Assembly: GCF_018617485.1 (NCBI RefSeq)
Contig: NZ_JACSKH010000002.1
Span: 1-64,000, forward strand
Length of the DNA: 64,000 nt
Reading direction: 5' to 3'
Source of the DNA: Exiguobacterium sp. s124
Lineage (GTDB): Bacteria; Bacillota; Bacilli; Exiguobacteriales; Exiguobacteriaceae
The notes beneath the pieces were generated by a model. That model had not been told where the DNA came from. It did not search any database and was given only the letters and a program-made list of their open reading frames with translations. Both the position numbers and the translations under genes were made by a program. Below are positions 32,270 through 41,318 of the stretch, piece by piece. Each line of letters begins with the position of its first letter. The stretch's first letter is position 1.

Positions 32270-33651
32270 TGAAACGGTTTACGATTGCAAAGCCAGAACT
32301 GTGGAAGTCGTTGCTTTTGCTCACGTTAATCGTCACGTCGATTGTTCAAACCATCATTTTGTGGGATTATCATCCCACCTATCAGTCAGTCCAATCGGAG
32401 ACACAGCTGACGACGGTGGACGAATCATTACAACGCCGGGCGAATCAAGTCGTCATTCCGGTGCAGGCGGTCGTTCATGACAACAACGCCGTCTTCGCTT
32501 CGAAGAACACCCCGAAGCAGTTGATGCGGGTCATTCGGGATACGTTTGAAGCGAGTGAGTTCAAACCGCTCGCTACGAAGAACGTGCCGAGCTTTTACAC
32601 AGATATCAACGAAGGGCTCGAGTTGATTTTACCGGAAGCTTACTATGCGGATACGCTCAGCTATATGCTACCGGGTACGTACAGTCTGTCTGGGAAGATT
32701 CCGCAACGTGTGCTCATCTACATGGATGACAATGCGTTTACTATCCGGACGATCATGAGTGACCAATCGATTTGGGAAGGAAAGTTGACGAATGTCGGAA
32801 ACGGCGACGTGAACAGTTTATTCCTGAAAAACTCGGGTCGTACGATGAAACGGGTGACGTATACGGATGAACGCGTGAACTACATCCCGGTCGTCGGACC
32901 GGAGATGAATGAGTTGTTCGCGTATGACGTATCGTCGATTCAAATCGATGCGCGTCTCGACTGGATGCGGGACACGTTCTTCCCAGGCGACCCGAACGTC
33001 CAAGAAGTCGATTCGGCAAGTTCGATCGGTGCATTGACGAACGGTGTCAGCGTAGCAGAATATGATGCGAAGCTGAACGCGAGTCGCTATCGGAACTTGT
33101 CTCGGAACAGCACCGAGCGTGAAACGGCACTCGGTTTGGATTCGATTGTCGAATTCGTGAATTTCCATGGTGGATGGGTTGACGAGTCTTCTGAGAATCA
33201 AGGACTCTCGCTTCGATTCGATGCCATCACACCGGCGAACAAAGGTTTTGAAACGACTGTCTTCCGTTTCCACGTGAAAGGATATCCGGTCTTTAGTCAA
33301 CGTGAGGCGTTTATCAACAATGACGCCATCGACTTATCCACATTGCGTGTGGAAAACGATGGGGCGCAAGTCCGGTCCATCACACGACATCACTTAGAGA
33401 TTGACCGTTTGATTACGGTCGGTACGACGCAGCTGGCTGACGCGGAAGAAGTACTCGGGACACTTATCAATTCTGGACGGTTTGAGAACGTGACCGAGAT
33501 TCGAATCGGTTACGAGATTGAATATAACGAAGATACGAGTCGATATGTGACGTTCTCACCGAATTGGTTCGTACGTGAAGCGGGACGTTGGGTCCCGTAC
33601 GACAAATCAGAAGATTGGACAGAAAGGATGATGTATCGTGGATTGGAGTAA
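32266..33651 (+). CDS. walH: WalRK regulatory protein WalH (YycH)
   Basis: WalH is a membrane-anchored accessory protein that modulates WalK together with WalI. The 461-residue protein has a single N-terminal membrane helix at about residues 14-34 and a large extracytoplasmic region. Its start overlaps the walK stop by four bases, and its own end overlaps walI by 14 bases. Assignment rests on length, topology and position as much as on motifs, since the family is poorly conserved. Confidence 0.9.
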
Positions 33652-34462
33652 AGCGAAAACGATTTTAATCTTCGCCTTCCTCGCCTTGAACATCTATCTG
33701 TTGTTCCAATTGGTGACCGAAACATGGGCGACTGAAGTCGTGACGAATGACAATACGTCGATTGCACAGATTTTAGATCAACGAAACGTCGACCCGGCAA
33801 AATTGCCACGAATGGGTCGGGACATCGGATATTTGACGGGGTCGTCTGAAGAGATGTCGGCCGCGATGATCACGAAAAATCGTGATGCCCAACTGGCGAC
33901 GACGCTTGACAACATGCAACTCGAAGTCGAACTGAAGCAGCCGGTGCCGCTCGATGCAAAAGATTTGAGAACGACCGCTTCGACGTTCGTGGCAGAATAT
34001 GTCCCGTTCGGAGAAGAGTATGCATACTGGCGATATGATGAAAAGACGAGACAAATCGCCTTCGTCCAAACGTTTGAAGACAATAAGATTTTCTCGGCAC
34101 CCGAAGTCGAGGGAGATTCGGAGATGTATATCGGACCATCCCTCATCTTGATTCAATTGAATGAGGAATATGAAGTGACGGATTATAAACAACGTCACTT
34201 GAAAGACATCTCATCAAAACCGCAGGACGATCTCGTGTTAACGGCTAGTGAAGCCATCTCTCAACTCGCGTCACGGAAGTATTTCCAACCGAACCAAGAG
34301 ATGCGGGCCATCAACACAGGGTTTTATAGCTTACCACTCGACAGCTCTGGCGGTTTGATTATCATGCCACCGCTCTGGTCGGTCGCGATCGACGATTATG
34401 TGTATTTCGTCAATGCCATCGATGGAACGGTAGAGCGCGTCGAGTTCGAAACGAAAGAATGA
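33638..34462 (+). CDS. walI: WalRK regulatory protein WalI (YycI)
   Basis: WalI is the partner of WalH. The 274-residue protein begins [22 protein letters not shown], the typical YycI start: one membrane helix with the conserved W-x-x-A-K lead. An extracytoplasmic YycI domain follows. The coding region overlaps walH by 14 bases and precedes walJ by 13 bases. Confidence 0.92.
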   Translation: MDWSKAKTILIFAFLALNIYLLFQLVTETWATEVVTNDNTSIAQILDQRNVDPAKLPRMGRDIGYLTGSSEEMSAAMITKNRDAQLATTLDNMQLEVELKQPVPLDAKDLRTTASTFVAEYVPFGEEYAYWRYDEKTRQIAFVQTFEDNKIFSAPEVEGDSEMYIGPSLILIQLNEEYEVTDYKQRHLKDISSKPQDDLVLTASEAISQLASRKYFQPNQEMRAINTGFYSLPLDSSGGLIIMPPLWSVAIDDYVYFVNAIDGTVERVEFETKE

Positions 34463-34475
34463 AAGGAGTGATGGT

Positions 34476-35267
34476 GTGAGTTTACAGTATAGTGTGTTAG
34501 CGAGCGGATCGACCGGGAACGCCCTCTATATCGAGACGGAACGGACGAAGCTGCTCGTCGATGCCGGATTGACCGGGAAAGCGATGCAACAACGCATCGA
34601 AGCCATCGGTCGGTCGTTTGATGGGATCGATGCACTGCTCGTCACCCATGAGCACTCCGACCATATTAAAGGTGTAGGGATATTAGCACGAAAGTATAAC
34701 TTACCGATTTATGCGAATGCGAAGACGTGGGCAGCGATGGAATCACTCATCGGAAAGATTGACCCGGCTTTGAAGTTTCATATCGAGGTAGGTGACGTGA
34801 AGCAGTTCGGTGATATTGAAATCGAGACGTTCAACGTGAGTCACGATGCAGCAGACCCGATGTTTTATCAGTTTGCCCACGATGGGAAACGTTTGGCCCA
34901 CATCACGGACACTGGTTACGTCTCAGACCGCATGAAAGGGGTCATCCGTGGGGCCGACGACTTCATCTTCGAGTCGAACCATGATGTCTCGATGCTCCAG
35001 ATGGGGCGTTATCCGTGGAGCGTCAAACGACGGATTCTTGGAGATTATGGGCATGTCTCGAATGAGGATGCGGCGATTGCGATGAGCGAGGTCATCGGTG
35101 ACCGGACGAAACGGATTTACTTGGCGCACTTAAGCAAGGACAACAACATGAAAGAGCTCGCGCAAATGAGCGTCTCGCAAACACTCGGCATGCGGGACGT
35201 CGACTTAGGTCGTATCAAATTGTGCGATACGGACCCAACAATCCCAACTTCGCTCGTTTCTTTATAA
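34476..35267 (+). CDS. walJ: Metallo-beta-lactamase-fold hydrolase WalJ (YycJ)
   Basis: WalJ is a metallo-beta-lactamase-fold nuclease-like protein linked to DNA repair and to coordination of division with replication. The 263-residue protein has the metal motif [13 protein letters not shown] near residue 58 and further histidine and aspartate ligands in [10 protein letters not shown] and [11 protein letters not shown]. The start is GTG at 34476 with AAAGGAG upstream. It is part of the wal operon. Confidence 0.93.
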   Translation: MSLQYSVLASGSTGNALYIETERTKLLVDAGLTGKAMQQRIEAIGRSFDGIDALLVTHEHSDHIKGVGILARKYNLPIYANAKTWAAMESLIGKIDPALKFHIEVGDVKQFGDIEIETFNVSHDAADPMFYQFAHDGKRLAHITDTGYVSDRMKGVIRGADDFIFESNHDVSMLQMGRYPWSVKRRILGDYGHVSNEDAAIAMSEVIGDRTKRIYLAHLSKDNNMKELAQMSVSQTLGMRDVDLGRIKLCDTDPTIPTSLVSL

Positions 35268-35318
35268 GGAAACTTGGGAAAAGACAGTTATCACACTGTC
35301 TTGAAGGGGGGACGCGTC

Positions 35319-36578
35319 GTGAACGAAGAGAGACACCATGAGTATGAACCTCAAGACGTCGAACCTGAAGCACACGAAGCAAAAGAAGAAAAACCGACGT
35401 ATCCGTCTCGGAGTGAATGGCGTCCGAAGCAAGAAGAGCACGTACGCCACAAGCCGAGACCGAATATAAAACCGTTGTTACTCGGAGGGGTTGGCGGATT
35501 CTTAGGAGCGGCTTTGTTTTTTGTCACAGTGATGCTCTGGGATTCGCCGACCTCTCGTTTTGTGACGAACGAACTGACCCGGACCGAGCAAGCCGTGACC
35601 GTCACCGAATCTGACGTCACGACCGCTGTCCTCGGGGCGAAGACGTCCGTCGTCAGCATTACGAACATCCAGCGTGCCTTCACCTCGGACTCGCAGTGGG
35701 AGGCGGGCGCAGGCTCTGGCGTCATTTATAAAGTCGAAGGGAACACGGCGTATATCGTCACGAACTTCCACGTCATCGAAGAGGCGGACGAAATCAACAT
35801 CGCTTTCTCCGACGGTCAGATTGCGTCAGCGACCATTTTAGGCGAGGACCCGCTCAACGATTTGGCGGTTGCGGAAGTCGAGTTGCCGGACAATATCGAT
35901 GCGAAACCGATCGTGCTTGGCGATTCCACCGTGCTACAGGCCGGTGAGACCGTCATGGCCATCGGAAATCCGCTCGGTGTCTTCTCAAACTCGGTCACCC
36001 GTGGTATCGTCAGTGGTGTCGAACGGACGGTGCCGGTCGATACGAATAGCGACGGCTTGATGGATTACAACGCAGAAGTCATCCAGACCGACGCAGCGAT
36101 CAACCCAGGAAATTCGGGCGGTGCCCTTATCAATGTTCGTGGGGAGCTCGTCGGGATCAATTCGATGAAAATCGCCGAAGCGAGCGTGGAAGGGGTCGGC
36201 TTCTCGATTCCGGTGAACGTGGCGCTACCGGTCATTGACATGTTAGAGCGTGACGGCAAAGTGACACGGGCCCAGCTCGGGGTCACGATTCAAGAAGTCA
36301 TTGCCGTACCCGGTAACGTCCGGGAAGAATACGGCATCTCATTCGATCAAGAAGATGGTGTCTTCGTCGAAGAGGTGACACCAGGTAGTCCGGCTGAAGA
36401 TGCGGGACTCCGCGTCGGTGATATCATCACGCAAATCGGAGATCGGGAGATTAAACGATACGTTGATTTACGCGATGCGCTCTATCGAGATGCGACGGTC
36501 GGTGATACGATTACGATTGAGTATTTACGTCGCGGGGAAACGAGAGAAACCGAGGCGACTTTAACTGAAGCAACTTAA
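35319..36578 (+). CDS. htrA: HtrA-like serine protease
   Basis: HtrA proteases degrade or refold damaged proteins outside the cytoplasmic membrane. The product has a cytoplasmic acidic N-terminus, one membrane helix (LLLGGVGGFLGAALFFVTVM) and a trypsin-like domain. The triad is H in TNFHVIE, D in DPLNDLAVAE and S in NPGNSGGALIN. One PDZ domain ends the protein. GTG at 35319 (419 residues) follows AAGGGGGG and is preferred. An upstream in-frame TTG at 35274 would add 15 residues but has no good ribosome-binding site. It ends the wal cluster, as in Bacillus. Confidence 0.93.
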   Translation: MNEERHHEYEPQDVEPEAHEAKEEKPTYPSRSEWRPKQEEHVRHKPRPNIKPLLLGGVGGFLGAALFFVTVMLWDSPTSRFVTNELTRTEQAVTVTESDVTTAVLGAKTSVVSITNIQRAFTSDSQWEAGAGSGVIYKVEGNTAYIVTNFHVIEEADEINIAFSDGQIASATILGEDPLNDLAVAEVELPDNIDAKPIVLGDSTVLQAGETVMAIGNPLGVFSNSVTRGIVSGVERTVPVDTNSDGLMDYNAEVIQTDAAINPGNSGGALINVRGELVGINSMKIAEASVEGVGFSIPVNVALPVIDMLERDGKVTRAQLGVTIQEVIAVPGNVREEYGISFDQEDGVFVEEVTPGSPAEDAGLRVGDIITQIGDREIKRYVDLRDALYRDATVGDTITIEYLRRGETRETEATLTEAT

Positions 36579-36602
36579 AGAAGCGGCGACGCTTCTTTTT
36601 TA
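36577..36602 (+). terminator. Terminator after htrA
   Basis: AAAGAAGCG pairs with CGCTTCTTT across GCGA, followed by more T. The stop codon of htrA overlaps the first bases. Confidence 0.85.
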
Positions 36603-36615
36603 AGGAGGAAAAACT

Positions 36616-36777
36616 GTGGAAAAAAAAGTATGCAAGGAACATGTTGAAATCGCTTTAGATATCATTGTGGATGAAACAGGGGAGTACCCGTTGTTAGAGG
36701 AATTATCCACAAGTGAACACGTGACATGTGAGTTCTGTGAAGCCGATGCAACATATGTTGTGTCAAGCAAAAACTAA
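36616..36777 (+). CDS. Small CxxH/CxxC motif protein
   Basis: A 53-residue protein starts with GTG at 36616, with AAGGAGG just upstream. It carries CKEH near the N-terminus and CEFC near the C-terminus, the paired motifs of the CxxH/CxxC family found next to rlmH in Bacillales. These four residues probably bind one zinc ion, and the function is unknown. The position between htrA and rlmH is the family's usual one. One DnaA box lies within the coding region. Confidence 0.87.
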   Translation: MEKKVCKEHVEIALDIIVDETGEYPLLEELSTSEHVTCEFCEADATYVVSSKN

Positions 36778-36827
36778 TTATCAACATGTGGATTTGTGGA
36801 TAACTCTGTGGATAACCCTATGGATAA
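36703..36827. promoter_or_regulatory. DnaA-box cluster upstream of rlmH
   Basis: Perfect DnaA boxes lie at 36703-36711 (TTATCCACA), 36795-36803 and 36807-36815 (TGTGGATAA). Close variants are at 36787 (TGTGGATTT) and 36819 (TATGGATAA). Such a density 26 kb from oriC is not expected by chance. In Bacillus subtilis a DnaA-box cluster upstream of yydA, the rlmH orthologue, is one of several that titrate DnaA. That comparison is from memory. Confidence 0.82.
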
Positions 36828-36860
36828 CTCCAAAAAAACTGTGGAAAAAGGAAGAATTGG

Positions 36861-37340
36861 ATGAATATTTCAATTATCACGGTCGGCAAACTAAAAGAAA
36901 AATATTTAAAGCAAGGAATTGCCGAGTATACAAAACGGCTCTCTGCCTACGCAAAAGTGCAGGAAATCGAGGTCTCAGACGAAAAAGCACCCGAGCATTT
37001 GAGTGAGGCAGATATGTTACTAGTAAAACAAAAGGAAGGCGAGCGGATTTTGGCGAAGATATCCCCAGACACGCACGTCATCGCCTTGGCGATTCAAGGG
37101 AAGCAACGAACGAGTGAAGAGTTCGCCCGTGAACTCGATCAACTCGCAACGTATGGAAAGAGTAAAATTGCTTTCGTCATCGGGGGTTCGCTCGGTCTGT
37201 CGGACGATGTGATGAAACGAGCGGACGATACGATTTCGTTCTCGAAGATGACGTTCCCGCATCAACTTATGAAGCTCGTATTATGTGAACAGATTTATCG
37301 AGCATATCGGATCAATCGGAATGAACCATATCATAAATGA
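36861..37340 (+). CDS. rlmH: 23S rRNA (pseudouridine-1915-N3) methyltransferase RlmH
   Basis: RlmH methylates pseudouridine 1915 in helix 69 of 23S rRNA. The 159-residue length is standard. The SPOUT-fold motifs are [13 protein letters not shown] near residue 105 and the conserved end [22 protein letters not shown] precedes the ATG. It marks the right end of the conserved origin-proximal core, and genes beyond it are accessory. Confidence 0.96.
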   Translation: MNISIITVGKLKEKYLKQGIAEYTKRLSAYAKVQEIEVSDEKAPEHLSEADMLLVKQKEGERILAKISPDTHVIALAIQGKQRTSEEFARELDQLATYGKSKIAFVIGGSLGLSDDVMKRADDTISFSKMTFPHQLMKLVLCEQIYRAYRINRNEPYHK

Positions 37341-37444
37341 GTGAAATCTCTGAAGCTCGAACACTGACGAATTCTGTTCTTTTTATCCTTTGCATGAAGT
37401 CAGTAAATCTGACAAAATCGTAAAAAGTCGCGATTGAAATTCAA

Positions 37445-37517
37445 ATCATCTAAGCGGGACCTCAAATTTATGTTGTTAATCTGGTTATTAATAAAAAAAT
37501 TTGAGGTCATAGATGAT
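37445..37517. repeat. Long interrupted inverted repeat
   Basis: Two nested arm pairs face each other. ATCATCTA (37445-37452) pairs with TAGATGAT (37510-37517). GACCTCAAATTT (37458-37469) pairs perfectly with AAATTTGAGGTC (37497-37508). The 27-base centre is very AT-rich, and the nesting is offset by a five-to-one bulge. No T run follows, so a simple terminator is unlikely. It lies at the junction of core and accessory DNA. Confidence 0.7.
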
Positions 37518-37552
37518 ATATAACCTACATAAAGTTGATGGTGTACTACAGA

Positions 37553-38131
37553 TTACACTAAGATACTCTTCGCTACTTTATCTAAAAATTTCTTTCTTCG
37601 ACGATCTTTCCCGCTACTCGTAAATGAGCTGTTCACCCATTTCACATTTTTAAGTCCAATTCCTTTAAATGTTCCGCGAATAAGAGTCCCCTTAATGGGG
37701 TTCCCGGCTAAAAATCTTAAATACCACGTAGGCACTTCCGAAGTGGTAATGACAGTAGTCTTTTTTATATGAGTGAGTAATCCTTTCAATCCGGTAGATT
37801 CCTCTACATAGGCAAAATTTTTCAACATAACCTTGTCAAAAAAGCCTTTTAAAATAGCTGGTACATCAAACCACCAAACAGGAAAAATAAAAACTAATTC
37901 ATCGCTATCGCTCAGCATCTTCTGATATTGGTTCACTAGTTGATCTCGAGATTGACCTTTCGAATAAAGAGATAAATCCGATTCATTTAAAACAGGATTA
38001 AATTGATCTTTATTTAAGTCAATGATTTGGTAGTCTTTTTTCTTGAGTACTAATTGTTCGATTGTTGTATCCATGATGGATTTATTGAAACTGCCATGCC
38101 ATGGATGAGCCAAAATAATCGTTGTTTTCAT
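37553..38131 (-). CDS. Flavodoxin-fold NAD(P)H oxidoreductase (quinone-reductase type)
   Basis: The 192-residue protein has the Flavodoxin_2 fold of FMN-dependent NAD(P)H quinone or azo reductases. Markers are ILAHPWHGSFNKSI near residue 6, the flavin-site segment FIFPVWWFDVPAILKGFFDKV near residue 76, and LKGLLTHIKKTTVITT near residue 112. It probably reduces quinones or electrophiles. It is divergent from a TetR regulator across a palindromic operator. Both genes are clearly more AT-rich than their neighbours, suggesting recent acquisition. Confidence 0.85.
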   Translation of the reverse strand: MKTTIILAHPWHGSFNKSIMDTTIEQLVLKKKDYQIIDLNKDQFNPVLNESDLSLYSKGQSRDQLVNQYQKMLSDSDELVFIFPVWWFDVPAILKGFFDKVMLKNFAYVEESTGLKGLLTHIKKTTVITTSEVPTWYLRFLAGNPIKGTLIRGTFKGIGLKNVKWVNSSFTSSGKDRRRKKFLDKVAKSILV

Positions 38132-38188
38132 AAGTGATCCTCCTAGTATGATTAGAATTTGAATAAATTAAATAAATTTGAGCATTTG

Positions 38189-38218
38189 ATATTATTTGAA
38201 CAATTGCTCAAATAATAT
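38189..38218. promoter_or_regulatory. Palindromic operator between divergent genes
   Basis: ATATTATTTGA (38189-38199) and TCAAATAATAT (38208-38218) form a perfect 11-base inverted repeat with an eight-base centre. A second, overlapping pair is TTTGAGCA (from 38178) and TGCTCAAA (38205-38212). It sits just downstream of the oxidoreductase promoter -10, where a TetR-type repressor would block transcription. Confidence 0.75.
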
Positions 38219-38224
38219 ACCTGC

Positions 38225-38254
38225 AATATAATGTTAGTGTAGACATTGCGTCAA
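38225..38254 (-). promoter_or_regulatory. Promoter of the oxidoreductase gene
   Basis: On the minus strand TTGACG (38249-38254) and TATATT (38225-38230) are separated by 18 bases. The expected transcription start falls at the edge of the palindromic operator. Confidence 0.6.
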
Positions 38255-38309
38255 TAAGTATTGAGGTATTCATACAAATCTCTCATTCTGTACAAATTAA
38301 GGAGTACTT

Positions 38310-38852
38310 ATGCTAAAGCAAAAACCTGTAAATACGAATTCTAAGAGGTCAATCAATCTTTTAGTGGATACTATGTTGGAATTAATGCGTCGAACGAACT
38401 TTACGAGTATTACGATATCAGAACTTACTAAAACTGCGGGATTGGCGCGAAATACATTTTATGCTCATTTTGATACGAAAGAGGATGTACTCACCTATCA
38501 CATGTATCAAATATTTAGGCATAGAATTCAACTTGCATTAACAGAAGCGGGACAGGAGCAACTTGATTTCGATACGTTGTATTTTGAGATATGGAGTGAC
38601 AACCTCGAATTCTTGAATCTCTTAAAAGAAAATGATTTGCTTCCGCTTTTGAATCGCTTTGAGGAACATTTCGATTTACTTTGTATAGATTTTCAAATTT
38701 ATGAGAATTGCAATGTATCTGAAAAAGCGGAAGTGTATGCGAATGCGGTATACGCAGATTCATTAGCAAGTATTGTGAAAAGGTGGATGAAGACCGGTAT
38801 GAAAGAAACACCACAAGAGTTAAGTGACATTTTTAAAGAATTCATTCGGTGA
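38310..38852 (+). CDS. TetR family transcriptional regulator
   Basis: The 180-residue protein has a TetR-type helix-turn-helix at about residues 25-60 (FTSITISELTKTAGLARNTFYAHFDTKEDV). The C-terminal ligand-binding part matches the TetR_C shape seen in Firmicutes regulators of this length. It is divergent from the oxidoreductase gene with 178 bases between them and probably controls that gene and itself. GGAG lies before the ATG. The AT-rich composition matches the neighbouring gene. Confidence 0.87.
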   Translation: MLKQKPVNTNSKRSINLLVDTMLELMRRTNFTSITISELTKTAGLARNTFYAHFDTKEDVLTYHMYQIFRHRIQLALTEAGQEQLDFDTLYFEIWSDNLEFLNLLKENDLLPLLNRFEEHFDLLCIDFQIYENCNVSEKAEVYANAVYADSLASIVKRWMKTGMKETPQELSDIFKEFIR

Positions 38853-38942
38853 ACGTTTTTTAAGTTTGCTTGGAATCGAAGTAGGAAATGAAGTCGCATA
38901 TTCGGTTTCTTAAATAACTAATCATAAAAATAGGAGAGTTTT

Positions 38943-39497
38943 ATGAACCACACCATCAGTCTTCTAACAAATCAAATCGCTCCCGATTTTCTAACAACCT
39001 TTGAACGCTTTCAGGAAACGCATCGCATCTATGCCGTAGATTCGAATGGTAAGCTTTATCCAAAAGATGAGCATTATATCGATGAATGGGATGATGCGAA
39101 AAAACAACAGGTCATTGATATTCTCAACTACTACATCGACCGTGGCGGAGTTGTTGTGGCAATCCAGAAAGGCGAGACGCTACTTGGATTTGCTGGACTG
39201 AACGGACAACCGCTCGGAACGGAAGCCCAGTATTTGAATTTGGGATTTATTCATGTGAGTCGTTCTAATCGTGGACAGGGGATTGGTAAAGTTTTATTTG
39301 AACAGGTCTGTCAGGCAGCGGTCGATCGAGGTGCGAAGAAACTCTACATCGGGGCGAACCCGGCCGTCGATACGTATCATTTCTATGAAGCGATGGGATG
39401 CAAAGTAGCCGAAGAAATCGTGCCAGAAATCTACGAAGAAGAACCACTCGACTTACAACTCGAATATGTTTTATCGTCTTCTGAGACCGCATCGTAA
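38943..39497 (+). CDS. GNAT family N-acetyltransferase
   Basis: The 184-residue protein has a GNAT acetyl-CoA-binding motif, RSNRGQGIGKVLFEQV, at about residues 101-116, preceded by the beta strands LNLGFIHV and followed by GAKKLYIGANPA and FYEAMGC. The acceptor substrate is not predictable. It is a single gene with a terminator overlapping its stop, unrelated in transcription to the operon that follows. Confidence 0.85.
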   Translation: MNHTISLLTNQIAPDFLTTFERFQETHRIYAVDSNGKLYPKDEHYIDEWDDAKKQQVIDILNYYIDRGGVVVAIQKGETLLGFAGLNGQPLGTEAQYLNLGFIHVSRSNRGQGIGKVLFEQVCQAAVDRGAKKLYIGANPAVDTYHFYEAMGCKVAEEIVPEIYEEEPLDLQLEYVLSSSETAS

Positions 39498-39512
39498 CGA
39501 TGTGGTCTTTTT
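39484..39512 (+). terminator. Terminator after the GNAT gene
   Basis: AGACCGCATCG pairs with CGATGTGGTCT across TAA, with one G-T pair, and a T run follows. Confidence 0.85.
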
Positions 39513-39557
39513 CATGTACAAAATCGCTCAACTCCAAGCTTTTTCTCCTATGAAGAA

Positions 39558-39613
39558 TTGACCGATTTCGAAAAATTGTGATAGAATCACAAGGCAAATG
39601 ATTATCATTATCA
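39558..39613 (+). promoter_or_regulatory. Promoter with Fur box for the carrier/ligase/MBOAT/SGNH operon
   Basis: The promoter is TTGACC (39558-39563) and TAGAAT (39582-39587) with 18 bases between. Directly downstream, TGATTATCATTATCA (39599-39613) matches the Bacillus Fur 7-1-7 consensus TGATAATNATTATCA at all but one position. The longer 19-base Fur consensus aligned at 39594-39612 matches at 17. A repressor bound there would cover the transcription start. The operon is therefore predicted to be induced when iron is scarce. Confidence 0.78.
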
Positions 39614-39669
39614 GTCAATAATAATAGATGTAATCGAACAGTTGGAGTGAACGTGAAAGGATGAATACA

Positions 39670-39915
39670 ATGAGCACGCTTGAAGCATATAACAAGGCAT
39701 TTAAAAATGGATTGGAATTAGAGGACGATGTAGTTCTCGAGGACATGAAGCTCGGAGAGTCGACGGAATGGGATTCGATTGGACACATGACGCTGATCGC
39801 AGAAATCGAGGATGCGTTTGACGTCTATATCGATTCGGATGAAATGACGGAGTTCCATTCGTATCAGTCTGGCATCGCGTTGCTGCAGCGCCTCGGTGTG
39901 GACATTCAGTCATGA
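39670..39915 (+). CDS. Acyl/peptidyl carrier protein of a Dlt-like operon
   Basis: This 81-residue protein is a phosphopantetheine carrier. The attachment serine is S36 in EWDSIGHM, followed by the acidic helix IAEIEDAFDVYI. It should carry the unit activated by the next gene, as DltC carries D-alanine for DltA. ATG at 39670 has AAAGGATG upstream at good spacing. An ATG nine bases earlier abuts the same site and is less likely. Its stop overlaps the ligase start by four bases (ATGA). It is the first gene of a four-gene operon. Confidence 0.88.
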   Translation: MSTLEAYNKAFKNGLELEDDVVLEDMKLGESTEWDSIGHMTLIAEIEDAFDVYIDSDEMTEFHSYQSGIALLQRLGVDIQS

Positions 39916-41318
39916 CGCTTTTTCAAACACTCGAGCAGTACACGGATCGTGAGGCGGTCTATGCGGACCGCTCTTACACATACAGTGAGATGTTAGAGGT
40001 CGGAGACTCGATTTGTCAGGAAGTCGGCGAACGATCGCTCGTCTTCTGTTTGTGTGCCAACCGGGTGGAGTCGCTCTTCGGGTATGTCGGTTTCCTTCGG
40101 GGACGCGTCGTACCCGTCTTGTTGGACGCGGACATCCCAGCCGAGCAATTACAGAAGTTGATGGAACGGTATCGACCGACCCACGTATGGGCACCGGAAT
40201 CGAGAGACGATTTGGCGAACTCGTTGAATGCTTACTACGGTTACGGCGGCTACGCCTTGTTTGAAACAGGAGCACCAGTTCACCATGAACTTCATGATGA
40301 ATTGGCCCTTCTGTTGACGACTTCAGGGAGTACCGGAAGTCCGAAATTTGTCCGCCTCACTTATAAGAATCTATCAGCGAACGCCACATCGATCATCGAC
40401 TATCTCGACATTGATCAAACGGATAAACCGATCACGACCCTTCCGATGAACTATTCATATGGGCTCTCCATCATTAACAGTCATCTGTTGAAAGGGGCGA
40501 CCATCATTCTGACAGATTGCTCAATCGTTCAAAAAGAGTTTTGGGAGTTATGTCGTTCCGAGCAGGCGACGACGTTTGGCGGAGTCCCGTTTCATTACGA
40601 GATGTTGAAACGATTGAAATTTGAGACGTATGACATTCCTAGTTTGAAGAAGTTGACGCAAGCTGGTGGGAAGTTAGATTCGAAGCTCGCACAGCACTTC
40701 GCGACGGTGTGTGAAGAAAAAGGGATACAATTTTTCATCATGTACGGTCAGACGGAAGCAACGGCCCGGATGTCGTATTTGCCGGATCGGATGCATGCGG
40801 AAAAAGCGGGGAGTATCGGAATCGCCATCCCAGGTGGAACACTCTCACTACGAGACGAGGTCGGAAACGACATCAAAGATGCGGACGTGACGGGCGAATT
40901 GGTATATCAAGGCGACAACGTGTCGTTCGGATACGCGACCTCGTTGGCCGATCTTGCGAAAGGTGACGACCATCAAGGTGTCTTGCGTACGGGTGACATG
41001 GCATATCGCGATGAGGATGGGTATTTCTTCATCGTCGGCCGGATCAAGCGCATGATTAAACTATATGGGAGTCGTATCAGCTTAGACGAAGTCGAGGCTC
41101 TCCTTCGAGAGCACGGACATGACTGCGTCTGTGCCGGAGAAGACGACCAACTATACGTGTATACGCTACAAGATGACGTCGCACGCATTAAAAAAATCAT
41201 CAAAGAACAAATCAAGGTGAAAGGTGTTCGGGTGATGCAAATTGACGAGATTCCACGCAATTCGTTCGGAAAGATTCGTTATGCCGCATTGCCGAAGCGA
41301 GAACTTGTGACCACCTGA
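39912..41318 (+). CDS. AMP-forming acyl/aminoacyl-carrier-protein ligase (ANL family)
   Basis: The 468-residue enzyme activates a carboxylic acid as an adenylate and probably loads it on the carrier protein encoded just before. Motifs are the P-loop LLTTSGSTGSPKFVRLT near residue 135, MYGQTEATARMSYL near residue 278, the hinge and aspartate in RTGDMAYRDEDGYFFIVGR near residue 358, and the C-terminal catalytic lysine in RNSFGKIRYAAL. It is not a typical DltA by eye, so D-alanine cannot be assumed as substrate. The stop codon lies in a stem that includes the next ribosome-binding site. Confidence 0.88.
   Translation: MTLFQTLEQYTDREAVYADRSYTYSEMLEVGDSICQEVGERSLVFCLCANRVESLFGYVGFLRGRVVPVLLDADIPAEQLQKLMERYRPTHVWAPESRDDLANSLNAYYGYGGYALFETGAPVHHELHDELALLLTTSGSTGSPKFVRLTYKNLSANATSIIDYLDIDQTDKPITTLPMNYSYGLSIINSHLLKGATIILTDCSIVQKEFWELCRSEQATTFGGVPFHYEMLKRLKFETYDIPSLKKLTQAGGKLDSKLAQHFATVCEEKGIQFFIMYGQTEATARMSYLPDRMHAEKAGSIGIAIPGGTLSLRDEVGNDIKDADVTGELVYQGDNVSFGYATSLADLAKGDDHQGVLRTGDMAYRDEDGYFFIVGRIKRMIKLYGSRISLDEVEALLREHGHDCVCAGEDDQLYVYTLQDDVARIKKIIKEQIKVKGVRVMQIDEIPRNSFGKIRYAALPKRELVTT

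Noticed and set aside
35281-35302. Hairpin AAGACAGT/ACTGTCTT before htrA as a terminator
   Set aside because: The stem is good, but no T run follows and the htrA ribosome-binding site comes directly after. Its role is unclear.
36728-37006. Open frame of 92 codons overlapping the CxxH/CxxC gene and rlmH
   Set aside because: It reads through the DnaA-box cluster and the start of rlmH in another frame and has no independent support.
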